DNA of 39,696 nt from Alphaproteobacteria bacterium. GTDB lineage: Bacteria > Pseudomonadota > Alphaproteobacteria > JAPULJ01. Of this stretch, positions 9,839 to 18,457 are shown piece by piece. The stretch spans positions 1-39,696 of the forward strand of contig JAPULJ010000348.1 of NCBI GenBank assembly GCA_027295145.1. Reading direction: 5' to 3'. Position 1 is the stretch's first letter. Each line of letters begins with the position of its first letter. Made by a program: the position numbers and the translations under genes. The notes beneath the pieces were generated by a model. It did not search any database. It was not told the origin of the DNA and saw only the letters and a list, made by a program, of their open reading frames with translations.

Positions 9839-10867
9839 ATGCAGACGGACACAGCCACGGATATCGCGGCACAACGGCTTGATGCCTGCTACGCCGGCGC
9901 CAACCCGGATTGGCGGCAGTTCTACACGCCGCGTCAGGAGATGCGGAACTTCGCTACGCGCTACCATCTCGTGTATCCAGCCCTGTCCTATTTCGTTGGA
10001 CTGAAACAAGACCCGGATCTTACCGATAACTACCGGCCCAAGCTGGACACGATTTACAAAGGCCTTCTGGATCAGCGCGTGTGGAATTACTGGCATTCCG
10101 AGCTAAACGAGCCGTCGCCACCGCTCAAGGAACGCAATCTGACATATGCCGGGCGGCTGGCTACATTTGTCGGGTTCTACATCGACGCGTTTGGAGAACC
10201 GCCCGCGGAGAAGATCGAAGTCGATGGACACGTAACGGATTACCGGGAACTTTCCGCCAATCTACACCACCAGATGACGTCGGAACCAAGTCGCGGCGTC
10301 ACCTGCTACCACCACCAATCGATGGTCATGTGCAACGCACATATGCTGATCAACAACGTCTTGCATGACCGCCTGTATGGAACGAAATTTTCACGCGCGA
10401 ACGAAGCTTGGCTGGCAACGACGCAAACGAGCCTGTTGCGCGATGAAGACACCGGACCGCTGTTCTATTATGGCACCAAGGCGCGCAGCGCTCTGCCCGA
10501 GGAAACGACGAAGTCAGTCGGCGCAGATATCTGGGCGCTGTTTTTGATGAGCGGGGTCGTGCCCGAGCGCGTTTCCGCCTGGTTCGAGACCTGGCAACGC
10601 AACATCAGCTACGAAGACCACCGAGCCCGCGTATTGATCGGCGAGAAGCAGGAGAAGTTCGAAATCTCCTCTACGTCGTTGGCGACCGGCTGGGCCTATT
10701 GCCTGTCACGGGAACTCGGCCAGCAGGTCCGGGCCGAGTTGCTTAGGAATGCGCTGGCAAAACAGGCCGAAGAGGGCTTTGAGCTTGATCCGCTGCTGTC
10801 AGGACTCTTCCTGCTCGGCGACCGGCTGCAGCCCGGCTCCTTTCACAAACTCGTCACCGGTGGGTAG
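9839..10867 (+). CDS. linalool dehydratase/isomerase (Ldi)-like protein
   Basis: CYHHQSMVMC places two cysteines nine residues apart, as in Ldi Cys171/Cys180; NLTYAGR and NNVLHDRLYGTKF resemble Ldi NIMYKGH and WVYDRLHGTDY; ATG at 9839 with upstream GAGG preferred over TTG at 9824. Confidence 0.82.
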   Translation: MQTDTATDIAAQRLDACYAGANPDWRQFYTPRQEMRNFATRYHLVYPALSYFVGLKQDPDLTDNYRPKLDTIYKGLLDQRVWNYWHSELNEPSPPLKERNLTYAGRLATFVGFYIDAFGEPPAEKIEVDGHVTDYRELSANLHHQMTSEPSRGVTCYHHQSMVMCNAHMLINNVLHDRLYGTKFSRANEAWLATTQTSLLRDEDTGPLFYYGTKARSALPEETTKSVGADIWALFLMSGVVPERVSAWFETWQRNISYEDHRARVLIGEKQEKFEISSTSLATGWAYCLSRELGQQVRAELLRNALAKQAEEGFELDPLLSGLFLLGDRLQPGSFHKLVTGG

Positions 10868-10878
10868 TCGAAGCGGTC

Positions 10879-11457
10879 ATGCGAGGTACAGCAGACAAAA
10901 CGCGTAAAAAGATACTCAAAGCAGCCAGCAAGCTTTTCTACGAAAATGGCATTCGCAGCGTCGGCGTTGATCTGGTTGCCGAGACGGCGGGAGTGACCAA
11001 GCGTACGCTCTACTATCACTTCAAATCGAAAGATGTATTGATCGCCGCCTACCTGGAAGCACGCAACGAGCCCGTTCTCGCCGGCCTGAAGTCAGCGATT
11101 GAAAATGCAAATGGCAGCCCCGCCGACAGGGTTGCAGCGCTTTTCGACATGTTGGCGGCAGGGAGTCGCGCACCGACATGGCGGGGCTGCCCATTCGCAC
11201 GAATGGCCGCGGAGCTTCCGGCTGAGCGGACACATCCGGCCCGGCAGATTGCGTCAGATCACAAACACGCCTTCGAGGCGTGGCTTACCGGGTGGTTTCG
11301 GGCCCAAGGAGTGGGCCGATCACAAATGCTCGCGCAGCAGATCATTGTGCTCGTGGACGGCGCACTCACGCAGATGCTGATCCATGATGACCCTGGCTAT
11401 GCCAAAGCCTCCGGCATGGCCGCCAGATCGTTGATTGACGCGGTCGGCGGGAATTGA
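10879..11457 (+). CDS. TetR/AcrR family transcriptional regulator
   Basis: N-terminal HTH: TRKKILKAASKLFYENGIRSVGVDLVAETAGVTKRTLYYHFKSKDVLIAAYL; starts 11 nt after the Ldi-like stop. Confidence 0.93.
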   Translation: MRGTADKTRKKILKAASKLFYENGIRSVGVDLVAETAGVTKRTLYYHFKSKDVLIAAYLEARNEPVLAGLKSAIENANGSPADRVAALFDMLAAGSRAPTWRGCPFARMAAELPAERTHPARQIASDHKHAFEAWLTGWFRAQGVGRSQMLAQQIIVLVDGALTQMLIHDDPGYAKASGMAARSLIDAVGGN

Positions 11458-11506
11458 GGCAAAAGCCGTGATATCGACTGCCCCCGACTAATCGTGGATA
11501 TCGGGT

Positions 11507-11589
11507 CTCTCGGTCAACAGACTGCAAGTGGATCAAGGTAAACCGTCGGTTAATCATAATTTCATGGGCTTTATCTATAGATTGACAGG
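11507..11589 (+). repeat. direct repeat B, copy 2, downstream of tetR
   Basis: see B' at 9399-9481. Confidence 0.85.
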
Positions 11590-11746
11590 AAGGATTACGG
11601 GGCGGTGCAGCCTGATATCTGATGCGCCCTCCCGTTGCGCTCAGGCGAGGGATGATTATCTCTTGCGGCACGAATAGGTTCAAAAGGCGGCTGAAATGCG
11701 CCATGTTCATCAGCGCGTGCCGTAGACTATCGACAAAGGGGGCTCG

Positions 11747-13807
11747 ATGAGCCGATTTGCCGTTTTGTTGACCCGTCCATTGATCGTGGCCGCGGCGATA
11801 GCGATCGCTGGCTCCTGGGGTTTCGCCCAAGCCGCCGAAACGATCAATTCCGAAACCCCCGGCGCCCTCATCGCGCCGCGGCTTGAGCCAACGGCACAGC
11901 CCCCGGCCAATCCTCCCCAGGCAAAACCGCAGACGGCCCCCCAAGCCAAGCCGCAGGCCATTCCTGCACCTATCATTGTAACCGATGGGACGCTCAATCC
12001 TCCGGCCAAGCCCGCTGCGAGCGTTCTGGCCAGGCCCAGTGCCAATCCCACAGGCGCCAGGCCCAGCGGGGCCACACCTACTGCCTCACCGCAAGCTAAA
12101 CAGGAACCAGCCAAGCCGGTAAATACCACCCTGCCCGAGATCCTCAAGCCCGCCGATGTCGAGCGCTACCGGCGGATATTCGCGCTTCAGAACCGCGGTG
12201 CGTGGCGCCAGGCCGACCGCGAGATCAGGCGGCTTTCCGATCGTGTCCTGCTCGGCCACGTGCTCTTCCAGCGTTATATGAGCCGCCGCTACCGCAGCCG
12301 CTACGCCCAATTGCGGTCCTGGATGGCGCGCTACGCCGACCACCCGCAAGCCAAGCGCATCTACAAGCTCGCCCTGCGCCGCAAGCCGCGCCGCGCCCAC
12401 TATCCGCGCGGGCCGGTGCGGGTCGCCCTGGGCGGCGGCGGTGTCGCGCTTCGATATACCGCCGGCGTGCGTCCCGCGCCGCGGCCCCGTCTGTCGCGAC
12501 GCCAGCGCCGCCAGGCGCGCTACCTGCGCCGGATAACCGGCCGCCATATCGCCCGTGCCCGCTTCGCCAGGGCCGAGCGCTACCTCGCCCGCCGCGACGC
12601 CGAACGCCTCCTCGGCAAGGCCGGCTACGACCGCCTGCGCGCGCGTCTCGCTTTCGCCTATCTGGGCAAGGGCAACGCCGAGAAGGCCTATGAGATCGCC
12701 ACCCTGGCAGCCGAGCGTTCGGGCGAATACGTGCCCTTCGCCGGTTGGACCGCCGGGCTCGCCGCTTTCCGCCTGGGCAAGTATGCCGACGCCGCCGCCC
12801 GCTTCGAGACGATGTCGCAAGCCGGGGCTTCGAGCTGGACCCGTTCGGCCGGCGCCTATTGGGCGGCGCGCGCCCACCTTCGCGACGGCAAGCCCGAGAA
12901 GGTCAATAGCTGGCTCGACACGGCGGCGCAGAACGCCCGAACTTTCTATGGCATCCTGGCCCGCCACCAGCTCGGTCTGGCGACCAGGTTCAACTGGACC
13001 ATCTCAGCCAAATCGGGGGCCGACATGGACCGCCTGCTCGAATCGGCGGCGGCGGTGCGGGCCATCGCCCTCGTACAGGTCGGCCAGAACACCCGCGCCG
13101 GGCGCGAGTTGCGGCGGCTCTATCGTGGCGGCGACGCCGGTATCGGCGCGGCCATACTGGCGATCGCCGAGAAGGGCAAGCTGGCCAGCGCCTCGATGCG
13201 TATCGCCCGGCTGATGATCAATCGCGACGGCAAGGCGCTCGATGGCGGGCTCTATCCGGTGCCCCATTGGAGGCCGAAGGACGGCTTCACGATCGATAGA
13301 GCGCTGGTCTACGCCGTCATGCGCCAGGAATCGGCATTCCGGACGCGGGCCCGCAGCCGGGTCGGCGCTCGCGGGCTGATGCAGCTGATGCCGCGCACGG
13401 CGAGCCTCGTCGCACGCGATCGCTCATTGCGCCGCCGGCGCGGGCGCAACAAGCTCTTCGATCCCTCGCTCAATATTTCGCTGGGCCAGAAATATATCAC
13501 TTTCCTGCTCGGCAAGGACGGCATCAACGGCAACCTCATCTTCACATTCGCCGGCTACAACGCCGGCCCCGGGGCGGTGCTCAAATGGCAGGCCTCGATC
13601 GACCACCGCGACGATCCTCTGTTCTTCCTCGAGAGCATTCCTTACCGCGAGACTCGCGGCTATGTGACCCGGGTGATGGCCAATTTGTGGGCTTATCGCG
13701 GGCGGCTCGGCCAGAAACCATATTCGCTGGATCAGGTCGCCGCCGGCAGGTGGCCAACCTACAAGGCGCAGGACGTCCCCGGCGTTGCGGCAATGCCGAC
13801 GCAATGA
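11747..13807 (+). CDS. soluble lytic murein transglycosylase (SLT domain)
   Basis: IDRALVYAVMRQESAFRTRARSRVGARGLMQLMPRTA...FTFAGYNAGPGAVLKW...IPYRETRGYVTRVMANLWAYR; Pro/Ala-rich N-terminus after signal-like segment. Confidence 0.95.
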   Translation: MSRFAVLLTRPLIVAAAIAIAGSWGFAQAAETINSETPGALIAPRLEPTAQPPANPPQAKPQTAPQAKPQAIPAPIIVTDGTLNPPAKPAASVLARPSANPTGARPSGATPTASPQAKQEPAKPVNTTLPEILKPADVERYRRIFALQNRGAWRQADREIRRLSDRVLLGHVLFQRYMSRRYRSRYAQLRSWMARYADHPQAKRIYKLALRRKPRRAHYPRGPVRVALGGGGVALRYTAGVRPAPRPRLSRRQRRQARYLRRITGRHIARARFARAERYLARRDAERLLGKAGYDRLRARLAFAYLGKGNAEKAYEIATLAAERSGEYVPFAGWTAGLAAFRLGKYADAAARFETMSQAGASSWTRSAGAYWAARAHLRDGKPEKVNSWLDTAAQNARTFYGILARHQLGLATRFNWTISAKSGADMDRLLESAAAVRAIALVQVGQNTRAGRELRRLYRGGDAGIGAAILAIAEKGKLASASMRIARLMINRDGKALDGGLYPVPHWRPKDGFTIDRALVYAVMRQESAFRTRARSRVGARGLMQLMPRTASLVARDRSLRRRRGRNKLFDPSLNISLGQKYITFLLGKDGINGNLIFTFAGYNAGPGAVLKWQASIDHRDDPLFFLESIPYRETRGYVTRVMANLWAYRGRLGQKPYSLDQVAAGRWPTYKAQDVPGVAAMPTQ

Positions 13808-14340
13808 GCGCTGTCAGCGCGTCGGTAGAGTTCCTGCCGGTCCACATCGCCGTGATGACCGTCTCCGACAGCCGCACCGCTTCCGACGACAAGTCGGGAG
13901 ACATCCTCGAAAGCCGGTTGCTCGAAGCCGGGCACAAACTGGCCGCGCGAACCATCGTCAAGGACGAAATCGATGCGATCGTCGCACAGCTCCGCGCCTG
14001 GATCGAAGATCCCCAGATCGATGCGGTGATCGCCACCGGGGGCACAGGTGTGACCGGGCGCGACGTAACGCCGGAAGCTTTCCAATCGGTCTACGAGAAG
14101 GAAATCGCCGGCTTCGGCGAGCTCTTCCGGATGATCAGCTATGAGAAGATCAAGACCTCGACGATGCAGTCGCGGGCCACCGGCGGGGTGGCCAACGGCA
14201 CTTACTTATTCGCGCTGCCGGGCTCGCCGGGAGCCTGCCGCGACGGCTGGGACGAGATCCTCGTCCACCAACTCGACATTCGCACCCGCCCCTGCAATCT
14301 CGTCGAGCTGATGCCGCGCTTGAACGAGCATCTCGGCTGA
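13804..14340 (+). CDS. moaB: molybdenum cofactor biosynthesis protein B
   Basis: HIAVMTVSDSRTASDDKSGD, IDAVIATGGTGVTGRDVTPEA, FALPGSPGACRDGWDEIL; ATGA overlap with the transglycosylase stop. Confidence 0.92.
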   Translation: MSAVSASVEFLPVHIAVMTVSDSRTASDDKSGDILESRLLEAGHKLAARTIVKDEIDAIVAQLRAWIEDPQIDAVIATGGTGVTGRDVTPEAFQSVYEKEIAGFGELFRMISYEKIKTSTMQSRATGGVANGTYLFALPGSPGACRDGWDEILVHQLDIRTRPCNLVELMPRLNEHLG

Positions 14341-14448
14341 TAGGCAACGGCGCTGGTAACCGGCCATTAAGTGAACTTCTCTAGGCTGGAGCCTTCAATA
14401 GCTCGGCCAGCGCCGAGCCTCCGATGGAACGAGACAGATTGAGCCGCG

Positions 14449-15180
14449 ATGCCAAAAGTCCTTGCTGCCCTATCGGTCTTTTTATTGCTGGCTTCGGTCC
14501 TGCCCGGATCGGCCGCTGACCGCTCGCCGCGACAAACGCAAGTCCCGCCGCTGGCCGAGTTGGTCGACCAGTATCGCCGGGTCGCCTTAAGCGCAGAATT
14601 CGGCGGCGCCTACCGGCGCGGCCGCATCATCAAATGGAACGGGCCGATCGTTGCCCGCCTGAAGGGCGCGAACGCCCACCGCTACATGCGCGAAATCGTC
14701 AGTCAATTCACATTGCTGGCTAAACTCACCGGCTTGCGCTTCCGGGTGCTGGGCCCCGGCGCGCCGGCAAGCACCCGCGCCAACATGACCATCACCTTCA
14801 TCGACAATGGCGGGCGCGGCCCGGCCAATCTCGAACGGGCCTGCGGGGCGGAAGTCTTTACCGACCGCAACCTCGTCATTCGCCGGGCTAGGATCACGAT
14901 AAATGCCGACTGGCGAGCCCTGCGCCGGCACTGCATCATCGAGGAGATCACCCAGGCGCTGGGATTGATGAACGATTCCGGCTACCTCTTCCCCTCGATC
15001 TTCAACGACAATTCAAGACAGCAGCGCCTCTCGCCCTGGGACCGCATGGTGATCCGCGCCCACTACGACCGACGCTTACGCTCCGGCATGGACTGGTCCA
15101 CCGCCGAGCCGATCGTCCGCCGCAACCTCTACAATCAACTCGGCGGCGCAACTGGGGTCGGGGTGATGCTGAAACGCTAG
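14449..15180 (+). CDS. DUF2927-like secreted protein
   Basis: signal-like N-terminus; IIEEITQALGLMNDSGYLFPSIFNDNSRQQRLSPWDRMVIRAHYDRRLRSGM. Confidence 0.75.
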   Translation: MPKVLAALSVFLLLASVLPGSAADRSPRQTQVPPLAELVDQYRRVALSAEFGGAYRRGRIIKWNGPIVARLKGANAHRYMREIVSQFTLLAKLTGLRFRVLGPGAPASTRANMTITFIDNGGRGPANLERACGAEVFTDRNLVIRRARITINADWRALRRHCIIEEITQALGLMNDSGYLFPSIFNDNSRQQRLSPWDRMVIRAHYDRRLRSGMDWSTAEPIVRRNLYNQLGGATGVGVMLKR

Positions 15181-15229
15181 CGCCTTAATTCGGGAAGATA
15201 TTGCTTCGTTCGCGACATTCCGTTTCCCC

Positions 15230-15625
15230 TCACCCCTGCAGCGCGACGCATTCGATCTCGATGTCGAACTCCCAGGGCCATGAGCCGACGGTGGCGAAAG
15301 TGCGCGCCGGCGGGTCTTGCGGGAAATAGCGGCGGTAGATGTCGTTCACCGTCGGGAAATAGGCCGAATTTGCGATGTAAATGGTCACCTTGACGACGAG
15401 GTCGAGTGAGCTTCCGGCTGTTTCGAGTACGAGTTTCAAGCCATCGAGTACCGCCTCGGTCTGGACGATAATATCCCCCCTGATGATCTCACCTGTCTTG
15501 AGGTTCATCGGCGGCAAGCCCGAGCAGAAGACGAAACCGTTTGCCTTGACCGCCAGCGACAGCGGTACTTTGTACTTCTCCAGCGCCTCGGACAGTACCG
15601 GGACGCGCACGATCTCCTTAGTCAT
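15230..15625 (-). CDS. RidA family protein
   Basis: GFVFCSGLPPMNLKTGEI...QTEAVLDGLKLVLETAGSSLDLVVKVTIYI...PARTFATVGSWPWEFDIEIECVAL; start set at MTKEIVRV inside a longer ORF. Confidence 0.9.
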   Translation of the reverse strand: MTKEIVRVPVLSEALEKYKVPLSLAVKANGFVFCSGLPPMNLKTGEIIRGDIIVQTEAVLDGLKLVLETAGSSLDLVVKVTIYIANSAYFPTVNDIYRRYFPQDPPARTFATVGSWPWEFDIEIECVALQG

Positions 15626-15726
15626 CGCTTCAGACCTCACTTTGCAGATACGCCAAGCTGGCAGTGTGCCCGACAGGCGCTTGCCGCGCGAGTCCCGTCG
15701 CAAGAGGGCTGCACAGGGCGACGGAT

Positions 15727-15749
15727 TCATGTAAAAGCACTTAACATGA
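15727..15749. promoter_or_regulatory. inverted repeat overlapping a tetR start
   Basis: TCATGT-N11-ACATGA overlapping the ATG at 15746. Confidence 0.35.
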
Positions 15750-16384
15750 GCTGGTCCAAGCAAAAAGGCGGCCGGTCCCGGCGCGGCTACCACCACGGCA
15801 ATCTGCGCGAGGCGCTGATCGAGGCGGCGCTCGACCTGATCGGCAAGACGGGCCCGGCGGGCTTCACCTTCGCTGAGGCCGCGCGCGCCGCTGGGGTCAG
15901 CCCGGCCGCGCCCTACCGCCATTTCCGCGACCGCGATGCGCTGATGGCCGACATCGCCCAGCGTGGCTTCGAGCGCTTTGGGGCCAATCTGAAAGACGCC
16001 TGGAACGACGGCAAGCCCAACCCCTCGAGCGCCTTCAAGAATGTCGGGCGCGCTTATCTGGCATTCGCCCGCTCCGAGCCGGCCTACTACGCGGCAATGT
16101 TCGAGGCCAGGCTGCCGCCCGGCATGAACCGCGAGCTGGACCACGCTAGCGAGCAGGCCTTCGCCGTCATACGCCAGGCTTCGGAGACGCTCGCTGGCAA
16201 GCTGCCGAAGAAGAACCGGCCGCCTGCCATGATGATGGCCCTGCATATCTGGGCCCTGTCGCACGGTATCGCCTCGCTGTTCGCCCGCGGCGACGCCGGG
16301 CGCCGCAGCGTTCCGATGCCGCCTGAGGATTTGCTTGAGGCCGGCGTGCTGGTCTACTTGAGCGGGCTCGGGCTCGGCGATTAA
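15746..16384 (+). CDS. TetR/AcrR family transcriptional regulator
   Basis: GYHHGNLREALIEAALDLIGKTGPAGFTFAEAARAAGVSPAAPYRHFRDRDALMADIA. Confidence 0.94.
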   Translation: MSWSKQKGGRSRRGYHHGNLREALIEAALDLIGKTGPAGFTFAEAARAAGVSPAAPYRHFRDRDALMADIAQRGFERFGANLKDAWNDGKPNPSSAFKNVGRAYLAFARSEPAYYAAMFEARLPPGMNRELDHASEQAFAVIRQASETLAGKLPKKNRPPAMMMALHIWALSHGIASLFARGDAGRRSVPMPPEDLLEAGVLVYLSGLGLGD

Positions 16385-16501
16385 GAACTTAGTTCTCCGT
16401 CCAGCAACGGCCCAATTCCTGGCCAATCAAAAAACCGACTCACTTTTTGATCGGCACCCCCATCCAAAGCCTTGACTCACGCACCTGGACCCGCCACATA
16501 T

Positions 16502-16534
16502 GTGAATGTAAAGAACATTTACATGGAAATTCAC
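16502..16534. promoter_or_regulatory. nested inverted repeat upstream of the DUF2852-like gene
   Basis: ATGTAAA-gaaca-TTTACAT (16506-16524) within GTGAAT (16502-16507)...ATTCAC (16529-16534). Confidence 0.5.
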
Positions 16535-16545
16535 GAGAGGGCGTA

Positions 16546-16992
16546 ATGGAAATCGCGGCAAAACTAGACGATTACGGCAAGCCAGCCTGGATCACCGTGA
16601 TGGTCCTCGGCTTCATCCTCTTTTGGCCCATCGGCCTGGCAATCTTGGCATACCTAATATGGAGTGGACGCATGGGAAGCTGGAAAACTAAGAGCGCGGC
16701 TCGCTGGCGCGCCGAGAGAGGCGCGTGGTCTTGCGGTGGAAAACGCCGGAGCAGCAGCCGGCAACACACGTCGCCGAGCGGCAACGCCGCATTCGACGAA
16801 TACCGCGAGGAAACCCTGAGCCGGCTCGAAGACGAGCAGAAGGAATTCTTCGACTATCTCGAACGCCTGCGCCAGGCAAAGGACAAGTCGGAGTTCGATC
16901 AGTTCATGTCCGAACGCGGGATGCGGCCCGAAGCCCCCGACGCCTCGAAGCCCCCCAAGGACAAGGACTCCAAACCCCAACCGGAAGCCTGA
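16546..16992 (+). CDS. DUF2852-like membrane-anchored protein
   Basis: PAWITVMVLGFILFWPIGLAILAYLIWSGRMG then NAAFDEYREETLSRLEDEQKEFFDYLERLRQAKDKSEFDQFMSER. Confidence 0.82.
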   Translation: MEIAAKLDDYGKPAWITVMVLGFILFWPIGLAILAYLIWSGRMGSWKTKSAARWRAERGAWSCGGKRRSSSRQHTSPSGNAAFDEYREETLSRLEDEQKEFFDYLERLRQAKDKSEFDQFMSERGMRPEAPDASKPPKDKDSKPQPEA

Positions 16993-17029
16993 GCTACAGA
17001 TTTCGGGCAATCCACTTGCAGAACGACCG

Positions 17030-17056
17030 GCGCCGGGCCTTTGAAACGCCCGGCGC
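17030..17056. terminator. hairpin between convergent genes
   Basis: GCGCCGGGC-N9-GCCCGGCGC, perfect 9-bp stem between stops of the DUF2852-like gene (+) and TIGR04282-like gene (-). Confidence 0.6.
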
Positions 17057-17682
17057 TAATCGTTTGTGCCTACCCCACGTGATTTTCGCCAACGCCGGTA
17101 CGCCGGTCCCTCATCGATATCTTCCAGCATTTCCAGCCGCGCCACGCGCGCTTCCGGCGACAGGTTCGCCGCCGTGTCGGTCAGCGCGTGCTCGCTCGAC
17201 CAGCGCACGTTATCGAACAGTCTCGGCCGCCGGAACCAGGCGCGCGCGGCGATCAGCCAGTAGCCGCCGTCGCGGGCCGGGCCGAAGACCACATCGTGGC
17301 CGTTGAGCCCGGCAAACGCCTCGCCGACAATCCTTGCATCGAGCGCCGGCACATCGCTGCCGACGATGGCGCAGGCGCCCGGCGGCAGGCCCACCAGGGC
17401 CCGGCCCATGCGTTGCCCGATGTCGCCCGGACCTTGGGGAATAATCGTGATCCCAAGGCGGCTCGCCAGCCTCCAATGCCCAGGGCCCGCACACAGATCG
17501 GGGGTGACCGCGAGCCAAGTGCGCCATCGCCTGTCCCGGCCGACCCGGCGCAACAGCCCGTCGAGACTGGCCCGGTAGAAGCGTAGCGCCTCGACCGCGC
17601 CAATCTCGCGCGCCAGGCGTCGCTTGACCGCGCCGAGGCGGGGGGCCCGGGCGAAGATCACAAGGTGGCGGTCTTGCCTCAT
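17056..17682 (-). CDS. TIGR04282-like (DUF2064) rSAM/selenodomain-associated transferase 1
   Basis: LVIFARAPRLGAVKRRLAREIGAVEALRFYR, CAIVGSDVPALDARIV, DVVFGPARDGGYWLIA. Confidence 0.88.
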   Translation of the reverse strand: MRQDRHLVIFARAPRLGAVKRRLAREIGAVEALRFYRASLDGLLRRVGRDRRWRTWLAVTPDLCAGPGHWRLASRLGITIIPQGPGDIGQRMGRALVGLPPGACAIVGSDVPALDARIVGEAFAGLNGHDVVFGPARDGGYWLIAARAWFRRPRLFDNVRWSSEHALTDTAANLSPEARVARLEMLEDIDEGPAYRRWRKSRGVGTND

Positions 17683-18437
17683 GCGTAGAGCCGCGCGATC
17701 AGGCGTGTCGGAAGGCCGAGAAAATAGAGTGCAAGGCACAGAAGGTTGCGCGCCGGGCGGAGCAGGTAGCCGCCCTCCCGGTAGCGCCGGGCCGAGGTTA
17801 CGGCGGCGGTCTCGAGCCAGATCAGGCGGCGCCGGCCAATACGGCGAACCAGCGCGACATCCTCCATCAGCGCCAATGGTCGATAGCCACCGATTGCGTC
17901 ATAGAATACGCGGGCGATAAGCAACCCCTGATCGCCATAGGGCAGACCCAGCCGGCGGCCGCGCCAACCGGCAATGCGTTCGAGCCGCCGCGCCGGCGCC
18001 GCCTCGTCGTCGAGGACAAAACGAAATATCCCCACGCGCTCGGCATTTTCGGGCTGGGCAATGAAGTCGGCAACCTCCGCCTGCCACCCCGTTGAAAGTC
18101 GCGTATCGGCGTGCAGGAATAACAGCCAATCGCCCTTGGCCGCCGCCGCGCCGGCGATTAACTGGCGCCCCCGCCCGTGCGCGCTGTCGACGATACGCGC
18201 GCCAAGTCGTTCGGCGAGGACCACCGTTTTATCCGCCGAGCCGCCATCGGCGACGACGATCTCGCGCGCCAAACCCGAGGCCGGTGCGAGCGCGGCGATC
18301 GTCGCTCCGAGTTCTGCTTCGGCGTCAAGGGCGGGGATGACGATGCTGAGCAACCGGCAGCTCCCTGTATTCGCCAATCGCGCCCGCTTGCCAACGGGGC
18401 CAGTGGGAACCATACAGGGTGGCCTGGCTTCTTTCAA
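17679..18437 (-). CDS. TIGR04283-like glycosyltransferase, rSAM/selenodomain-associated transferase 2
   Basis: LSIVIPALDAEAELGATIAAL, IVVADGGSADKTV, DWLLFLHADTRL, YGDQGLLIAR, PLALMEDVALVRRI; true start probably downstream of 18437. Confidence 0.88.
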   Translation of the reverse strand: MKEARPPCMVPTGPVGKRARLANTGSCRLLSIVIPALDAEAELGATIAALAPASGLAREIVVADGGSADKTVVLAERLGARIVDSAHGRGRQLIAGAAAAKGDWLLFLHADTRLSTGWQAEVADFIAQPENAERVGIFRFVLDDEAAPARRLERIAGWRGRRLGLPYGDQGLLIARVFYDAIGGYRPLALMEDVALVRRIGRRRLIWLETAAVTSARRYREGGYLLRPARNLLCLALYFLGLPTRLIARLYA

Positions 18438-18457
18438 AACGGCCCACTAACAACCCG

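Noticed and set aside
5655-11640. Classical integrative element with integrase and tRNA attachment site
   Set aside because: No integrase, transposase or tRNA gene recognised; repeats are long and diverged, not short identical att sites
12086-12967. 293-aa ORF on - strand opposite the lytic transglycosylase
   Set aside because: Antisense, composition-driven ORF
15626-16426. N-terminal extension of the RidA ORF
   Set aside because: Runs antisense through the TetR gene; RidA homology begins at MTKEIVRV
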